NCBI GenBank assembly: GCA_944474755.1
Contig: OX104111.1
Span: 98,684,805-98,748,804, forward strand
Source: Limnoperna fortunei
Taxonomy: Eukaryota > Mollusca > Bivalvia > Mytilida > Modiolidae
DNA: 64,000 nucleotides
Direction of reading: 5' to 3'
Below are positions 25,500-38,147 of the stretch, one piece after another. The notes beneath the pieces are model-generated. The model saw only the letters and a list, made by a program, of their open reading frames with translations. It searched no databases and was not told the DNA's origin. Position 1 is the first letter of the stretch. Every line of letters starts with the position of its first letter. The position numbers and the translations under genes were made by a program.

Positions 25500-26660
25500 T
25501 GTGTTAAACGCAAAAATACTCAGTAAGTCGTGTAACCACCACGCTTCCGGTACAGTTCATTAACTCTCCTTCACATGCTGTTGACTAAACGACGAAGTGT
25601 AGCATGTGGTGAATTCTGTCATTTTTGGACATTTTGACAAGCAGGTGATCAGTTATTTATTTTACGGCTAATGATATTCCACAAATGTTCCATGGGATTC
25701 ATATCGGGTGACACGAATGGTTATGGAAGATGCTCAATAGCTTCCCTTTCGATAACATCCCGTACAATTGCAGCTCAGTGAGGTCTTGCGTTGTCATCCA
25801 TAATGATGGGTCTGTTACTAAGTGCATAATTGTCAAAATGTGGCACAATAATAGCGTTAATGACGTCATTTCGATATTTATGCCCTGTCATTGTCCCATC
25901 AACCACTTACAGATTCAGTTTATAGTCGTTTGAAACTGTTCCCCACACTGTAACAGCACCACCGCCAAACACTGTAGTGCCTAGGATGTTGTTCTAGTTG
26001 TAAGCAGTGCCTCGTTGTCTCCAAACGTGCATGCGCCCATCAATATGACAAAGAAGGAATCTGCTTTCGTCGGTCTAGTGTACTCGTCGTCATATATTCC
26101 AATGGCGGTGATATCATGCCCACTCTAAACGTGCTTAGCGATGTCTCTGTGTTAACAGTGGACGTTTCAAGGGACGACGAGCTCTCAACCTTGCATTGTT
26201 CAGGCGCCTTTCAACTGTTCGAACGGCGACTCTGGTTGCAATATTCCAATCGTCACGAAGATATTATTATAGGAACTTATGATTCTATTATGATCGTATT
26301 CTTAAAATGTATGGTTTTGTTTGTAAAGCACCTTTGAGCGTATGTATACGTATGAAAAGGGTGCTATATAAATGTGATTTATAATAAAAATATAATTTTT
26401 TAAGACATCTTGCAGTGGCAAACGGATGCGTCTTTTTGGCTCAACGAACGAGTGCTTTAACCTCCCTTTCAGATGTTTTTGGTGGTCGACCTGACCTAGG
26501 ACGTTCCTGGATAGTTCCATCATCTCGATGACGTTTCAGTAGCCGGGATACAATACTAAAGTGAATGCCAAAGTGTTGTGCTATCTGACGCAAGCTCTGT
26601 CCACTATTACGCATTCCAACGATCTGCCACTTCTCAGCATTTCTGGCTAGTATAAGTTGA
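25500..26660 (-). mobile_element. Broken Tc1/mariner-type transposase relic with nested insertion
   Basis: On the minus strand the N-terminal helix-turn-helix part reads GMRNSGQSLRQIAQHFGI then SRLLKRHRDDGTIQERPRS and GRPPKTSERE (26441-26640). The catalytic part has MDDNARPH followed by an in-frame stop, AAIVRDVIEREAIEHL, and PFVSPDMNPMEHLWNI (25670-25830). Several stops and shifts exist. A foreign segment at about 26265-26400 interrupts it. Terminal inverted repeats are not identified. Confidence 0.82.
26265..26400. repeat. L2/CR1-like 3' tail nested in the Tc1-like relic
   Basis: The AAGCACCTTTGAGCG ... AAAAGGGTGCTATATAAATG arrangement is the stem-like tail typical of many L2/CR1 LINE and SINE ends. 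It splits the transposase coding sequence. Family assignment is from pattern memory only. Confidence 0.45.
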
Positions 26661-26689
26661 TAATTGAATGAGAGAACACCTGTACAAAG

Positions 26690-26838
26690 TAGAGTTTGTT
26701 TGTTTTTTTCTTGTTGGTGTGTGTAGATGTACATCCTGTGATGTATTATTAAGCAATAGTAACCTGAAACATTTCCGTTTATGATCAATGCGCAATATCT
26801 TAACACGTTTAAACAACGTTCGTTCCATTAAATTAAAC
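26690..26838 (+). promoter_or_regulatory. Gene 4 proximal promoter / 5' flank
   Basis: This block aligns with the flank of gene 5: CTTGTGATGTAT-like, AAGCAAT, TTTCCGTTTATGATCAAT, then a TGCGCA core at 26788-26796 and AACGTTCGTTC just before the ATG. ATGCGCAAT resembles the C/EBP palindrome ATTGCGCAAT. Conservation between paralogues supports a regulatory or 5' UTR role, though recent duplication alone could explain it. Confidence 0.5.
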
Positions 26839-29800
26839 ATGTATCAACAAAAGTGTTGGCTTTTTTTGCTGTCTCAAGTTTTTTGTATAATAGGTATGTA
26901 GTTTTATGTTTACGTAATGTATACATTATTTACAATTGTTATTAGAAGTCTTTTTAAAGCAACTGTTATTTATTGAACGGAGGTTGTTTGGTAATAAATG
27001 TATTATGTACATGTCTTATCTTTCGTCTTAATCGAGTAAAATGCATGGCCGCATTAAAAAAATGTAAAATTTTACAGTTTTTCCAAGGGGCAATTATGAA
27101 TCTTTATGAATTTTTATTTTGAATAATAGAACTCGCTCATGTTTTATACTTTACCTTTTTTATGATTGGATTTTAAACATGTTTTGCCAAGGCAAATTCT
27201 TGTTTCTAATTAACTGATATTTGAATTACAAGACCTACCCATCAGAGGACATTAGTAATTGTTTACTGATTGACTTTAGAAAAAGCAACAATAAGGAATT
27301 ATATTTTATAAAAGTTGAAATGATAACAAATTCGGGATAGTTAAAATGTAGGCTAAAAATTCAGGATCGAGTCTCACTGCGGACCAGGTGTACTAGACAA
27401 GGATTGCCAGTTTTGCTACCAAAGGTCGTGGGTTTTCTCCACGTACTGCCCCATTAAAAACTGGACGCCATGATATAGCTGAACAACTAAGGCGTTAAAC
27501 TCCATTAAAAAATAAGTAAAAACAAGGTCTGCTCGATGGTAAGTTGGCAGGATTATAGTAATTCCTTTATTTAAGCCATCAAATCAATCACAAATTATTG
27601 TTTCTAATACTCATCCAAAACTTAAAGGATCATAGTTTGCAAATGGTCACATGAGGTATTCTTGTTGATAATTTGCTATTATCTTTATTAAAACTTGAAA
27701 GTACTTATGAATTGTGACTATAATGGAATAAAATATGCGAGGTTTTCTCAGTTTGTGCTGATCATACATCAAACATGGGTGTCACAAGGAATCTGCAATT
27801 TTTCGACTGATTTCTAAAATTGTCTTTCTCTTAAATTAAAGATCTACTATATTACAAGTCAGCAAGTAGTTTTTAAATGTTTTGCGTGCCAAATGAAAAT
27901 TGCTTTCTGCTTTTTTTTAACCAAAAATGTGCAAATTCAAATCAACAATTATTTTTCCCAGTTAATGAGTGTTTTAAAATTTTGCGTTGTTTCCATTTTT
28001 ATAGAGCGATTTACACAGTTAATTTGACCTTGTTTTGTTCGGAAATGTAACATAGGAGCAGTCAATTGTTGTCCTTTACTCGAGAACATTACTACGGAAG
28101 AATAACGTAAACAGACTACACATATCTAGTTATAAGACATCAAACTTATAATAATCGGGTAGTTTTGGAAAGCTACATTGAAACATTTTCTGTCTTTTTA
28201 AGTGTGTTAACTAATATATTACATTATATATTACATTATACATTATATATATTTAAGAAATAATAAACATCCAATATTTAGAGAAAATGTGCTTAAAAGG
28301 TTCGTTCAATAAGAAATATGAATCCCTCATGGCGGTCATGGTTTTCATGCCTTATAAAGACAAAATGCGGAAAATTACAAGAGGCTCTTTGGTACAACCT
28401 ACACAAAATTTGGACTTTTAGTGTATAATTAGTTCTTAGCTTTAACATATGAAGCAAGTATTACCCATAGGAGATATGTTTTTAATCAAATCAAGACCAG
28501 ATGCTGACCTTTTGTTAAGGACCGTGCAAGGATTAGTCTTGCAGTTTAGTTCAGTTTGGTCTAGTTGTTTCATGTGAAATGTGAGAAGTTAACGTTCGAA
28601 CAGACGAACGAAAGACGCCAGGTGATATCACTAGGTGACCTACATGTAATATTGTATCAATGACATCTAGATTGCACAATACTGAAATACGTAAGAACAA
28701 CGTTAACGTTAATCTTAGAATTACGTCTGCAGATCCGTTTTCCAATCACAGAGGTGATCTACAGTCGTTGTTTCGCATTGTGAATTCTTCTTGATATGTA
28801 AAAGTGACAACTCTGTATGCCATTTAAGACATGTAATACGCATTCCCCTCTTAATAAATCGATTGTATTGTCGTTCATTAAGTTAATTTGGTTCTATTAC
28901 TATATCAATTTTGTTCACAGATCCTGTTAAACCACAGAGCTACAACTACTACTACAGATCATATTCATATTATTACTATTACTCGTACTACTCGTACTAC
29001 TACACATACTACTCGTATCCAGAATCGGGGTAAGAACCTTGTGTATCCTATTTTTACTACATACTTTTACTCATCATTTCAGGGAAGAAGAAATACAATG
29101 AACACTTCGTTATACTTTGTTTTCTTTTTTTCTCTAGTATATCATAATTTTAGAATAGTTACTTGAAAATATGTAACAAGCATATATAAAAAAATCTTTT
29201 CTCATACAGAAATGAATATGAATCTAGTTTTTACAATGTTTACAGGAGAGACGATGCTATAATTGGAGGAACAATTAGTGGAATCGGCGCTATCATACTC
29301 ATACTGATATGTATCTGGTACTGTCGTAAACGTTCACGTGGCAGGACAACAATTGCAACAGTTAGTGGTACCGGTGTTGCAACAGGTAAAATAAATTTAG
29401 TTCTACGCATTAAACACTAAGACGTGCATCTTGTTTTGTCATTCTTCGCGTGTACTCTGCTATATTGATAAAATACAGTTTTTTTATTCTTGTACAGTGA
29501 TATGGTTTTTTTTTAAACTTTTTGAGTGGCCACTGTAATCGCACGCAAACAGTTTTGAGTTTAATATTGCAAACGAAGTATTTGTCTACGTAGCGAGTAT
29601 TACAACCCCTTCCAAACCCATGCAAGGTTATAGAAAAAAATTGCAAAAAATTAAAAATATCTAGGTTTACAGTAGTCATTATACTTACTGTAGATCATTC
29701 GGAAAATCTAGTCTTTTAGTGCAAATAATGGCAAACAATATTTTGTGCATAAAATTATCTTAAGGTATTTGAATCAATCATAAAGCTAAACTAGACTAAA

Positions 29801-30005
29801 ATGGGCAACATTTTTTTGAATTTTTTCAGAACATGTTGGAGTCGTTGAAGCGGGTTACACTGTAAGAAGAGAAGAAGGAGTAATGGCTTACGGAGAACCA
29901 CCGCCTCCAGTTCTTACGTTTAACCAGTCACCACCTCCATATGAAACTACTGGTGGGTTTGGATATACGGAGTCCAAAAGTACCATAAACTTGGTCAGCA
30001 ATTAG
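26839..30005 (+). CDS. Gene 4: Tyr-rich ectodomain membrane protein with PPPY tail (subfamily B)
   Basis: Exons 26839-26893, 28921-29029, 29246-29385 and 29830-30005 (TAG) sum to 480 nt, or 159 aa. Donors are GTATGT, GTAAGA and GTAAAA; phases are 1, 2, 1. Exon 1 is a hydrophobic leader (MYQQKCWLFLLSQVFCII). Exon 2 encodes DPVKPQ followed by long Tyr runs broken by Ser, Thr and Arg (NYYYRSYSYYYYYSYYSYYY). Exon 3 is a TM helix (AIIGGTISGIGAIILILICI) followed by WYCRKRSRGR and the family motif TTIATVSGTG. The tail has HVGVVEAGYTV, GEPPPPVLTF, a PPPY motif (a possible WW-domain ligand) and a conserved end, SKSTINLVSN. It is nearest to gene 5, with about 90% identity in the tail. AATAAA lies at 30324-30329. 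Function is unknown. Confidence 0.8.
27362..27530 (+). mobile_element. SINE 3' part
   Basis: TCGAGTCTCACTGCGG, GACAAGGATTGCCAGTTTT, AAAAACTGGACGCCATGA and GGCGTTAAACTCCATTAAAA match the tRNA-SINE family; the head is lost. In intron 1 of gene 4. Confidence 0.6.
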
Positions 30006-30323
30006 GCTGTCTAGACCAGTTCATATTGTGTTTTGTAGCACAGTTATTACATCGCTATGCAAACATTCACATTTATTTAGACTATACCGTTGTATTTTAT
30101 TTATATCATGACAGTATTTTTTAGAATAATGAATTAGTAGATAAGTTCTAATTTGACAATTTCATATTGCGGATTTTATTTTACGATTTTCAAAAACTTT
30201 TTTAAATTAATTGTTATGGGTATATCATTACGCCTTTACATAAAATTTCGTTTATCTGTATTTATATTTGCAAATTAATGGAACCATGAATACCTTTTAA
30301 CACAAGAATGCAACAAATATACA

Positions 30324-30329
30324 AATAAA
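30324..30329 (+). terminator. Candidate poly(A) signal, gene 4
   Basis: AATAAA about 320 bases after the TAG. Confidence 0.35.
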
Positions 30330-30699
30330 ATAACAAATAAATTCAGAATACGAAATAGAAAAACAACCGAATACAGTTATTTACTATAATTTACTACAAC
30401 TTTGTCTATAGAGCCCACTATTTCATTCTGACGGTTACTATATGAATCCCTAGAAGGTGCTTGATCTCACTCATTTTGTTAAATATTGATTGTGGATTTC
30501 CAATACAATACTGGCAACAAATTCATTATCATTAACGACCGTATTGTTTTTCAACCTCATTTAACTTTTTATATCTATCGTTTTCAGACTTCAATGAAAT
30601 ATTTATTTGTAAACGTGTGTTTATGTATTGAGATTTCTTGATATAAAACTTAATACTTAAATGGGACGATGTTCCCGAACAGTTACACAAATTTATTGT

Positions 30700-30849
30700 C
30701 TTTTCATTTTTTTGTTTGCGGGTCTGATTGTTTACGTCTTGTGATGTATGATTAACATCCGATTAAGCAATTGTATTATTTCCGTTTATGATCAATGCGC
30801 ATTAACTAAACAATTTTAATACAACAACGTTCGTTCATCTAGTGTCAAT
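30700..30849 (+). promoter_or_regulatory. Gene 5 proximal promoter / 5' flank
   Basis: Homologous to the gene 4 flank over about 140 bp. ATGCGCATT is at 30795-30803, 47 bp before the ATG, and ACAACGTTCGTTC is at about 30825. No clear TATA box is recognised. Confidence 0.5.
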
Positions 30850-33800
30850 ATGTATCACCACAACTGTTGGTTGTTTTTATTTTCTTTAGTTCTTTGTATA
30901 ATAGGTATGTGGTTTTTCGTTTACGTTTTATATACATTATTTTAAATTGTTTGTTGTAAGGTTTCTTTCATTCAAGTATTAATTATAACAGAGATGCTAT
31001 GATAAATACTATTAAATATACTATTATCTTACTGGATAACCTTATTACATTTATATATCTATGTTCTTATAATGAATACAATTATGTTAAAATGAAACTT
31101 TTGTTTATTTATTAGGATTTGTGATTTTGTTTCTTTCTTTGATTAAATTGTAATAGATTCTGCCTCTAACGGGCACCTTTAATTGGTAAATAAAAATCTG
31201 TTCTGTTCTGTTCTGTACGTGTTTCTTGTAATAAAGTTCTGAAGACAACTCAACAGCCGAAATGTATTTCAGTGTAACATTTTCGGAACAACCTGATTAT
31301 TATAAGTATGATGTATTAAACACACAACATTTATAGTCTGTTGACGCTTATCTTCCGTTATCACAATAAATAATAAATAACGGCTAACAATATTATAACT
31401 TTATGAGATATTCGGTCGGTATAGGATAAACAACCAGAATCAGAAACTGACAGCAACCATTCTTCACTAATTAGTACTTATATAGTTTCCTTTATCTTGG
31501 TTTCATGTGACCGCCTAAAGTTACTGAAACAGACCAGACTATTTTTAAAGTTTAAATTAAAGTGGTCAAATAAGCTTAAAAGAGATTACTTAAAAAGGAT
31601 ATCAAACAAGTACATTCAAGAATAAAAACATTTTTAAACCGATTTAAATAGCCAAGCTTGATGTTTGGTTAGCTACAATAATAGTATTGTAGCTAGATGT
31701 TTGGTCAGCACAAACAGAGAAAACATGTTTTATTCCAGTAAAAGAACAATCCATGAGTCCTTGCAGCTTGATAGTAGAAGTTTTATTAAATCATCAACAA
31801 TGATTCCACATGGTGGTTATTTGGAACTATGATATAATAAAATGAATACATATTATAATACTCAATATTCCGGCTTTTTATATGGAAGGCTTAATGTTCT
31901 AGTTTATCAATGTATCCTCTCTATGAAATCTGATACAAAAATGACTTAGCGACCGCGCATGTCAATCGAAGTATAAAAAGATAAGTAATTGTCTTACAAA
32001 CCCAACATGGGACGAAATACCGTCTGACAGAACCTGACAACTGATCAAATAAGCTTTCATGCTACCTGTTTACCTGTAACCTGTAAAGCGCAATCATCTT
32101 TGTCTGTGAATAACATTGTTGTTCTAAAAGAGTGAGGCATAGTATAATCCCGAAGACGTTAAAGATAAAACATCAGAATGAAAGCATTTAAAACTTGTCT
32201 TCAGTATGCATTAATTCTGCTATGGACATATATAAAAGTACGTGCGTGGGAATCTATTAGTCCGAAGGCAACGGGCAACGTCAATTCAGCACTGTATTAT
32301 AGTCAAAAACACGACTCGCTGGTTGGCTGACAACATATTTTCGCTAATGAGTTCTTGTTCTGCTAAGTGATTAGCGGAGAAGCAGATAGTATCAATTTTA
32401 ATGTCGGTGTAATAACACGAATTTCGGTACTCGCGTACTCACGTTACCTGGAATATCATTGAGGCTGTGTGTTGGGAAGCAAAGCATGCATTTAGACATG
32501 TTTATATTAGCGAAAGATTATTAACGGACATGCCAACAATTTGTTGTTATCATGATAAAATAATGTAAACACTAATAATCGGACAATATTTTTTACTTAT
32601 TTTGTGATAAGAAAATTGGTAGACGCGAACATCACATGATTTGACTGACTGTGCTAGAGATGCAGCAAAATTTTTTAATTGCTTCAAAATGACACTGATA
32701 AAGGGCAAATGTATATAAAATACAATTTCTAATGATGTGACATTGTTGTAATAGTGACATCACAAACTCCTGTTTTATATTTTAGTGCAAAATCAATGAA
32801 AATTAAAATAGGCCAGTGTACTGTATATTCCATAGAATATATGACCTATTTTGTTATATTTTCCCAAATGTACCTTTTGTCTGAGTAATTAATCTGTGTG
32901 TAAAAGATGCCATGTTATAGTAGTATAAAAGGGTGCTGCACGGTCACAAACTGTTTTAACGTTTATGTATTTATTAATAGAAAATTGAAATGCATCCCAC
33001 ATAATATGTAAAAGTGACAAGTGTCCTCTAAATAAATAGTTTTATTCGTTGAAAGCTAATATTAATTTACTGGTGGTGTAATCTTTTTACAGATCCTGTA
33101 GAACCACAGTACTACTACAGATCCTATTCATACTATTACTATTACAGATCATACTATTACTATTACAGATCATACTATTACTACTACTCGTACTATTCCC
33201 CGTCGTACTACACGTACACAGCGTATTCGGCTTCGAGGTAAGATTATGTATCTCCTTTTATACATAATTTTCATGATACTTTTACACATCTGCTTAAAGA
33301 AGTTGAGAAAAAATCGTAATTCGTCATTACTTGTTTTCTTTGTATGTATGTGTAATAATGTTGGTAAATTTAATTTCAGTTTACTTGAGCATCCGTAATA
33401 GAAATAGGATTTACCATATTGAAATTAACATGAATCTAGTTATAAGCAATGTTTACTTCTTTGCAGTGCCGGGGCTATAGCTGGAGGAACAATCGGCGGG
33501 CTTGTTCTAAGCGGTATCATAATAGTGTGTGTCTATTGCTGTCGCAGTCGTTCCAGTGCCGGGGAAACAATAACAACAGTTAGTGGTACCGGTGTAACAA
33601 CAGGTAAAAAGAATTAAGTCCTACGGATTAAACACTAAGAAGTCTACATTCTTAAGTATTTAACAGATTGCATACAATCTCATTTAATGTTAAGAATTCA
33701 ACAGTTTCTAGTAATGAAACACTGTAAAAAGGGAAAGTTTAGCGTAAAAGTATATTTTTACTTATTCCACGATCACTATATTCGTTGAAATTTCCCATGC

Positions 33801-34231
33801 GAGAACAGTTTTGAGTATAATAATGCAAACAAGATGTGGTTTCACGTTGAGAATATTACTGCCTTCCCACATCCAGATGTATTTTGAAATCAAATCCAGT
33901 AAACATATTGTAGATTTTTCAAAAGTTCAGAAAATGAACTCGTTTAGTGCAAAGAGTTTTAACAATTTTCTGAAATACAACAATCGACATTTTTCGCATC
34001 AACAAAAAATTCAGTTACAAAAAACAATTGTATTTGTTTGGAATTTTTTTAGGACATGTTGGTGTTGTGGAAGCAGGTTACACTGTAACAAGAGAAGAAG
34101 GAGTAATGGCTTACGGAGAACCACCGCCTCCAGTTCTCACATTTGATCAGGCACCACCTCCATACGAAACTGCTGCTGGTGGGTTTGGTTATACGGAGTC
34201 CAAAAGTACCATAAATTTGGTCAGCAATTAA
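30850..34231 (+). CDS. Gene 5: Tyr-rich ectodomain membrane protein with PPPY tail (subfamily B)
   Basis: Exons 30850-30904, 33093-33237, 33467-33603 and 34053-34231 (TAA) sum to 516 nt, or 171 aa. Phases are 1, 2, 1; donors are GTATGT, GTAAGA and GTAAAA. The leader is MYHHNCWLFLFSLVLCII. The ectodomain has the longest Tyr content of the family, about half Tyr, with a YYYYYRS repeat encoded by near-identical 21-nt units (TAC TAT TAC TAT TAC AGA TCA). The TM helix is GAIAGGTIGGLVLSGIIIVC, then VYCCRSRSS and ETITTVSGTG. The tail is close to gene 4: HVGVVEAGYTVTREEG, PPPPVLTFDQ, PPPYE and SKSTINLVSN. Genes 4 and 5 and their promoters form a recent tandem duplication. Function is unknown; an extracellular adhesive or cross-linking role for the Tyr run is speculation. 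Confidence 0.82.
31130..31216 (+). repeat. Retroposon 3' end with (TTCTG)n tail in intron 1 of gene 5
   Basis: ATAGATTCTGCCTCTAACGG then GGTAAATAAAAATCTG and three further TTCTG units. It looks like a short LINE/SINE 3' remnant. The remainder of 31220-33090 shows no recognisable feature. Confidence 0.4.
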
Positions 34232-34929
34232 ACTTGCTTTCATTTGTATGGACAGTGTGAACTGTAAAACAGTTTTTTATTGCGCTTAACAAAATGTGCA
34301 TTACTGAGATTTTGACAGTAAATCATATATTTGGATTGATGAATAATAAGTAAACAAAAAAACTGGTCGTTACATGTTGGAATTAAAAATTGAAATTTAA
34401 ATGCTTATTTTAATTAACAAAATACTTAAACCTATACAGTACTGTAATGTTATAGTTATTATATTGGAATATATAACTGCTCCTTTGCGCAAAAAGCTGC
34501 GTTATTTTGTGCAAATTAATTTGCAAACAAATAGACGAATTTAATTCAGAAATATCAATACAACCGAATTTACCTAAGTAATTTAGTCCCTTTTCTAGCT
34601 CGTGTCAAATCTAATTATTACTCTATAGTTATTTCACTCCTTTACGTGTAAACCAGAGACAACCAGTCACCATCATACTAGTTACACTGAAGATAAGCCT
34701 CGGGACTTCAAACAAATAGATATAGTGACAGAATAGGTAACAACCACAAAGTCTGAAATGGTAAATAAAGTAATATCCTTTTAAACAACTCTAGGTCTGT
34801 CTGTTGTTCACCCTAATGTCATATGGTCGAGACTAATTGACAAGACACTGCTATTATAAGTAGAATGTTACCATTAGTGACAATAGTTGGTCGTTGTCAA
34901 CTATTTGTGTAATTCTTGGTATGCAGTGT

Positions 34930-35600
34930 CTCCAGGGATGAGATTTAGGTTAAATAGTTTCGAGTCACTATGATTCTGTCTAGACATCTTTGCAACACAT
35001 ATTAAGCAATCTGAAGTCATATAATCATTAAATTTTAACTTTACTATTAGGTCCATAAAATCTTGAACAATTATCAAACAATAGAGTGGACAACAAAAAG
35101 CAAAACAACACAACACTAAAAACAAAAAATAAGTACCCCCCCCCCATAAAAATTGAGGTGGAGTCCAGGTGTTCCGGAATTGTAAGCAACTCCGTCTAAA
35201 CGCATAGCACCCGTTGTATTACTCAAACTAAAATCTAGTAACTAGTAATATCTGTGGGTAGTCATGATTCAGTAAGAAGCAGGAAAGTGGCTACAGCAAA
35301 TGTAAATAAATGGTAATTTTCGATTCAGATATTTCGTAACGGTCAACTAATTTATGATGCCGATCGTTACCTTTTTTTAGTAATGACTTCAATCTTACTA
35401 GGTTAAATCTGGTTAAGTAGCTTGTCTGTCCGTAGATCAAGAAAATCGGTATAGAAAATCAAGGCTCTTTAATACCTGGGAAATTGGGAGATGTATCCTC
35501 CAGTTGCTTCTCTAATGTTGCAACACGAAAATGGATTATTTATAATAGGAAAATTAAAATCATCCCTTTTGAGGTCAATTTTGGTTCTTAACCATTAATT
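34930..35600 (-). mobile_element. Third, diverged fragment of the same retroelement
   Basis: It shares the CACAAC...AAACACTAAAAACA...AGTACCC block, GGTGTTCCGGA, TTAAGTAGCTTGTCTGTC and GGAAAATTAAAATCATCCCTTTTGAGG with the copies at 15500 and 54610. A C10 homopolymer lies at about 35138. Confidence 0.45.
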
Positions 35601-35609
35601 ATTGAGTAC

Positions 35610-37395
35610 TTAACTAGAGCTAGTCATCTTAATAACAGGACGTGAATTTGAAGATGTCATTGTTTTTAAGGCGTTCTTGAATAAAATCGCCTTACACGTA
35701 TTCAGAAACAAGTCAGCAAGAAGAAGAGAACACTTGGAATAACGACGTCTTACAAACATCACAAATTTGTAATCAATTAGAATGTCAATCAGTCTGATGA
35801 TTTTAATGACAGAGAACTTTTTGTTATAATCATGGAGTTTATTTCGAAATATGATTTGTTTCGACGTAGAACTAGGTAAAAAGGTTTTGTCATTCTAATT
35901 AAAGCAAAGTTGAAAAATCCCTTAATTTTTCATTTAGCTTATAATGGGCAATAGCAGAATTTAGTGTAGGAAATTCAAGTGATCTATGGCTATTGCATAT
36001 GAAAAGGGACAAGTTCTCAAACAGATCTTTATACATTTTGTATTATCCACATCAGAAGAGGTTGTTGCACAGTGTTTCTGAACCCGCTTTTAACTGCTAA
36101 AACAATAGAGCCAGCAAAATTGTTTTAGTGACACATGTGCAACTCAGGAATCCAAAAGATCCAGTTCCTAATCTTCGGTCGAAATTGTAAGCGACACAAA
36201 ACAGATCTATGATTATCCAAGATTGTGTGTTTTGTATGTTTTGTAATGGTTAAAGTTTGGTTGACAGCTGAATTGTCATTGAATGCCTTATTCCTTGATT
36301 AAGCAGTAAATGTAATCCGTTTTGCGTACAAAAACAATGTTGGGTGATTTTATTTCATTTTATTAACGACCCAAAAGTATTAACCCGTTCGGAAAGAGGG
36401 TCTCCTATTCACGTTTAGCCCATGGTCTGGCGTAATACTCGACAGAGAAGCATAAGGCTTCTAAAATTTTGTTTAAAATTTATGAATTTAAGCTCGCGGT
36501 AATATAAGTCCTTTAGCTTGCACATTTCTTAAAAAGGTGTTATCAATGACGTTGATCACCAGTTATAGTGTGGATGGCAATGTATTTAAATGGTGTTGTC
36601 GGGAGGTGTAGACTTGAAGTCGTTTAAGTTGAGCACCTGCACTACATGCCTGTTGTTGAAGATGTTTATTCCAAAGAGTGAGTGTGGGCATAAAAAACAA
36701 TAGAAAATGACATATTAAATAAATGATAACGTTTTATAAACACACAACAAAGCTTTATCGTTGCAGTCTACTTTAAATGCTTACATCAAGAATAAAACAC
36801 AAAATACATGAGGTTTCAATAAGAAAATATCAAATGAACCACCATAAATACAAAAAAAGAAAGGATATTGTTTGTCTTTTAACAGACTAGACTTTATAAA
36901 CCATCAGTGCACTACTTAATATCTGTGTATGACATACTAAATGCAACTTCTTTAAGATTTTGAAGTTTTCAAAAACAGTTTTTTAATTAATCCCACAATC
37001 GAGTAAAAACTAAAAGGGTCAAAAATTAACCTATCGGCAACTGCAAAGAATAGTATAGGAAAACCAGCTGACTCTATAGCTATTTCAGACAGGTCTTGAT
37101 TAAGTTTTTAACGTACTGCCCCTGAACTCAATGCCGTTTGCCAGACGTTGATGTAATTTTGTTTGTTTCACAACCCAATGCCCTTGGTTGGACTTTATGT
37201 AACCTTTTTGGTTAGTTATTAACGTGATACGCCGAAAACTCAATTCCCTTCGTCGGTGGTTATTTAATTTTTTAATAATTGAAAAAAGATTTGTTGTTAA
37301 AAATTCGTTTTCACATCGCTCCGGTTTAACTGATACGTGGCGCAAGACAAACCAATAAAACGGGAGCGATGATAGATCGAATTTTAATTCAGATT
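35610..37395. other. Intergenic between genes 5 and 6, nothing recognised
   Basis: No convincing exon, repeat pair or RNA gene. An 81-codon minus-strand open frame near 37100-37345 has no recognisable motif. Confidence 0.45.
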
Positions 37396-37912
37396 TAGGC
37401 CTTGTTTACACTAGAGGAAAAAGATCGATCAAAAATAGTATTTTTTGGTGTAAACACGTTGAAATCGATTGCAGATCGATTTAAATTTCGTAAATGATAA
37501 GTACGCATGTATGGCGCCAAATATCCACGTGACTGTATTTTTCCCGGGTATTTTATTGCAAATCCATAAAAAAAATGACAGAGCGAGCAGGAAGAGGGGA
37601 TGCGTGAACGGTGAATTGCATTGTCCTTTTACGTACATGGTTGATTGTGTAAATATCACACGTTAAAGCATTACACGTATTTGAAATTAACAATGTTATA
37701 ACCGCGGGAAAATGTGCATTAAGTAAAAATAATTATTTGTTTACACATGAGAGTTAAAACCTATCGATTTATATGACAGTGGAAAAATAGCAATTTAAAA
37801 TAAATCGATTGCAATAGATTTCGCCTTGTGCATTCTGAACGCAAAACGGTTTATATATCGATCGATTTAATTTGAATCGATTCTTCATAGCTCTAGTGTA
37901 AACACGGTCTTA
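37396..37912. mobile_element. MITE with about 20-bp TIRs, rich in ATCGAT
   Basis: TAGGCCTTGTTTACACTAGAG (37396-37415) and CTCTAGTGTAAACACGGTCT (37891-37912) are imperfect inverses. Several ATCGAT(C) motifs follow each end. Short open frames inside are not convincing genes. Confidence 0.6.
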
Positions 37913-38029
37913 GTTTTGAATTTATATCAAATAACACGATATTCAATGAAGTTAATAATGTATAAATAAAATCTTATTACTTAAAATACAACGATTAACA
38001 TCTGATGTAACAATTTCTTTCGGATTTCC

Positions 38030-38147
38030 GTGCTTCTGAGATGCGCAATATCTCTGTTTAACGATTGCGCAAATTTTAATTATCTATTTCAGCTGCGCAA
38101 TATCTCTATATACCAATTACGTAAAAATTAATTTGTCTTATCTCACC
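38030..38147 (+). promoter_or_regulatory. Gene 6 proximal promoter with three TGCGCA elements
   Basis: TGCGCA occurs at 38041-38050 (ATGCGCAATA), 38064-38073 (ATTGCGCAAA) and 38093-38102 (CTGCGCAATA). The first and third are each followed by TCTCT. The middle copy is an almost perfect C/EBP-type palindrome. This is the same motif at the same distance as in genes 4, 5 and 7. Confidence 0.45.

Noticed and set aside
37429..37666. Short frames on both strands near 37.5 kb
   Set aside because: Inside a MITE with TIRs; composition is not protein-like.
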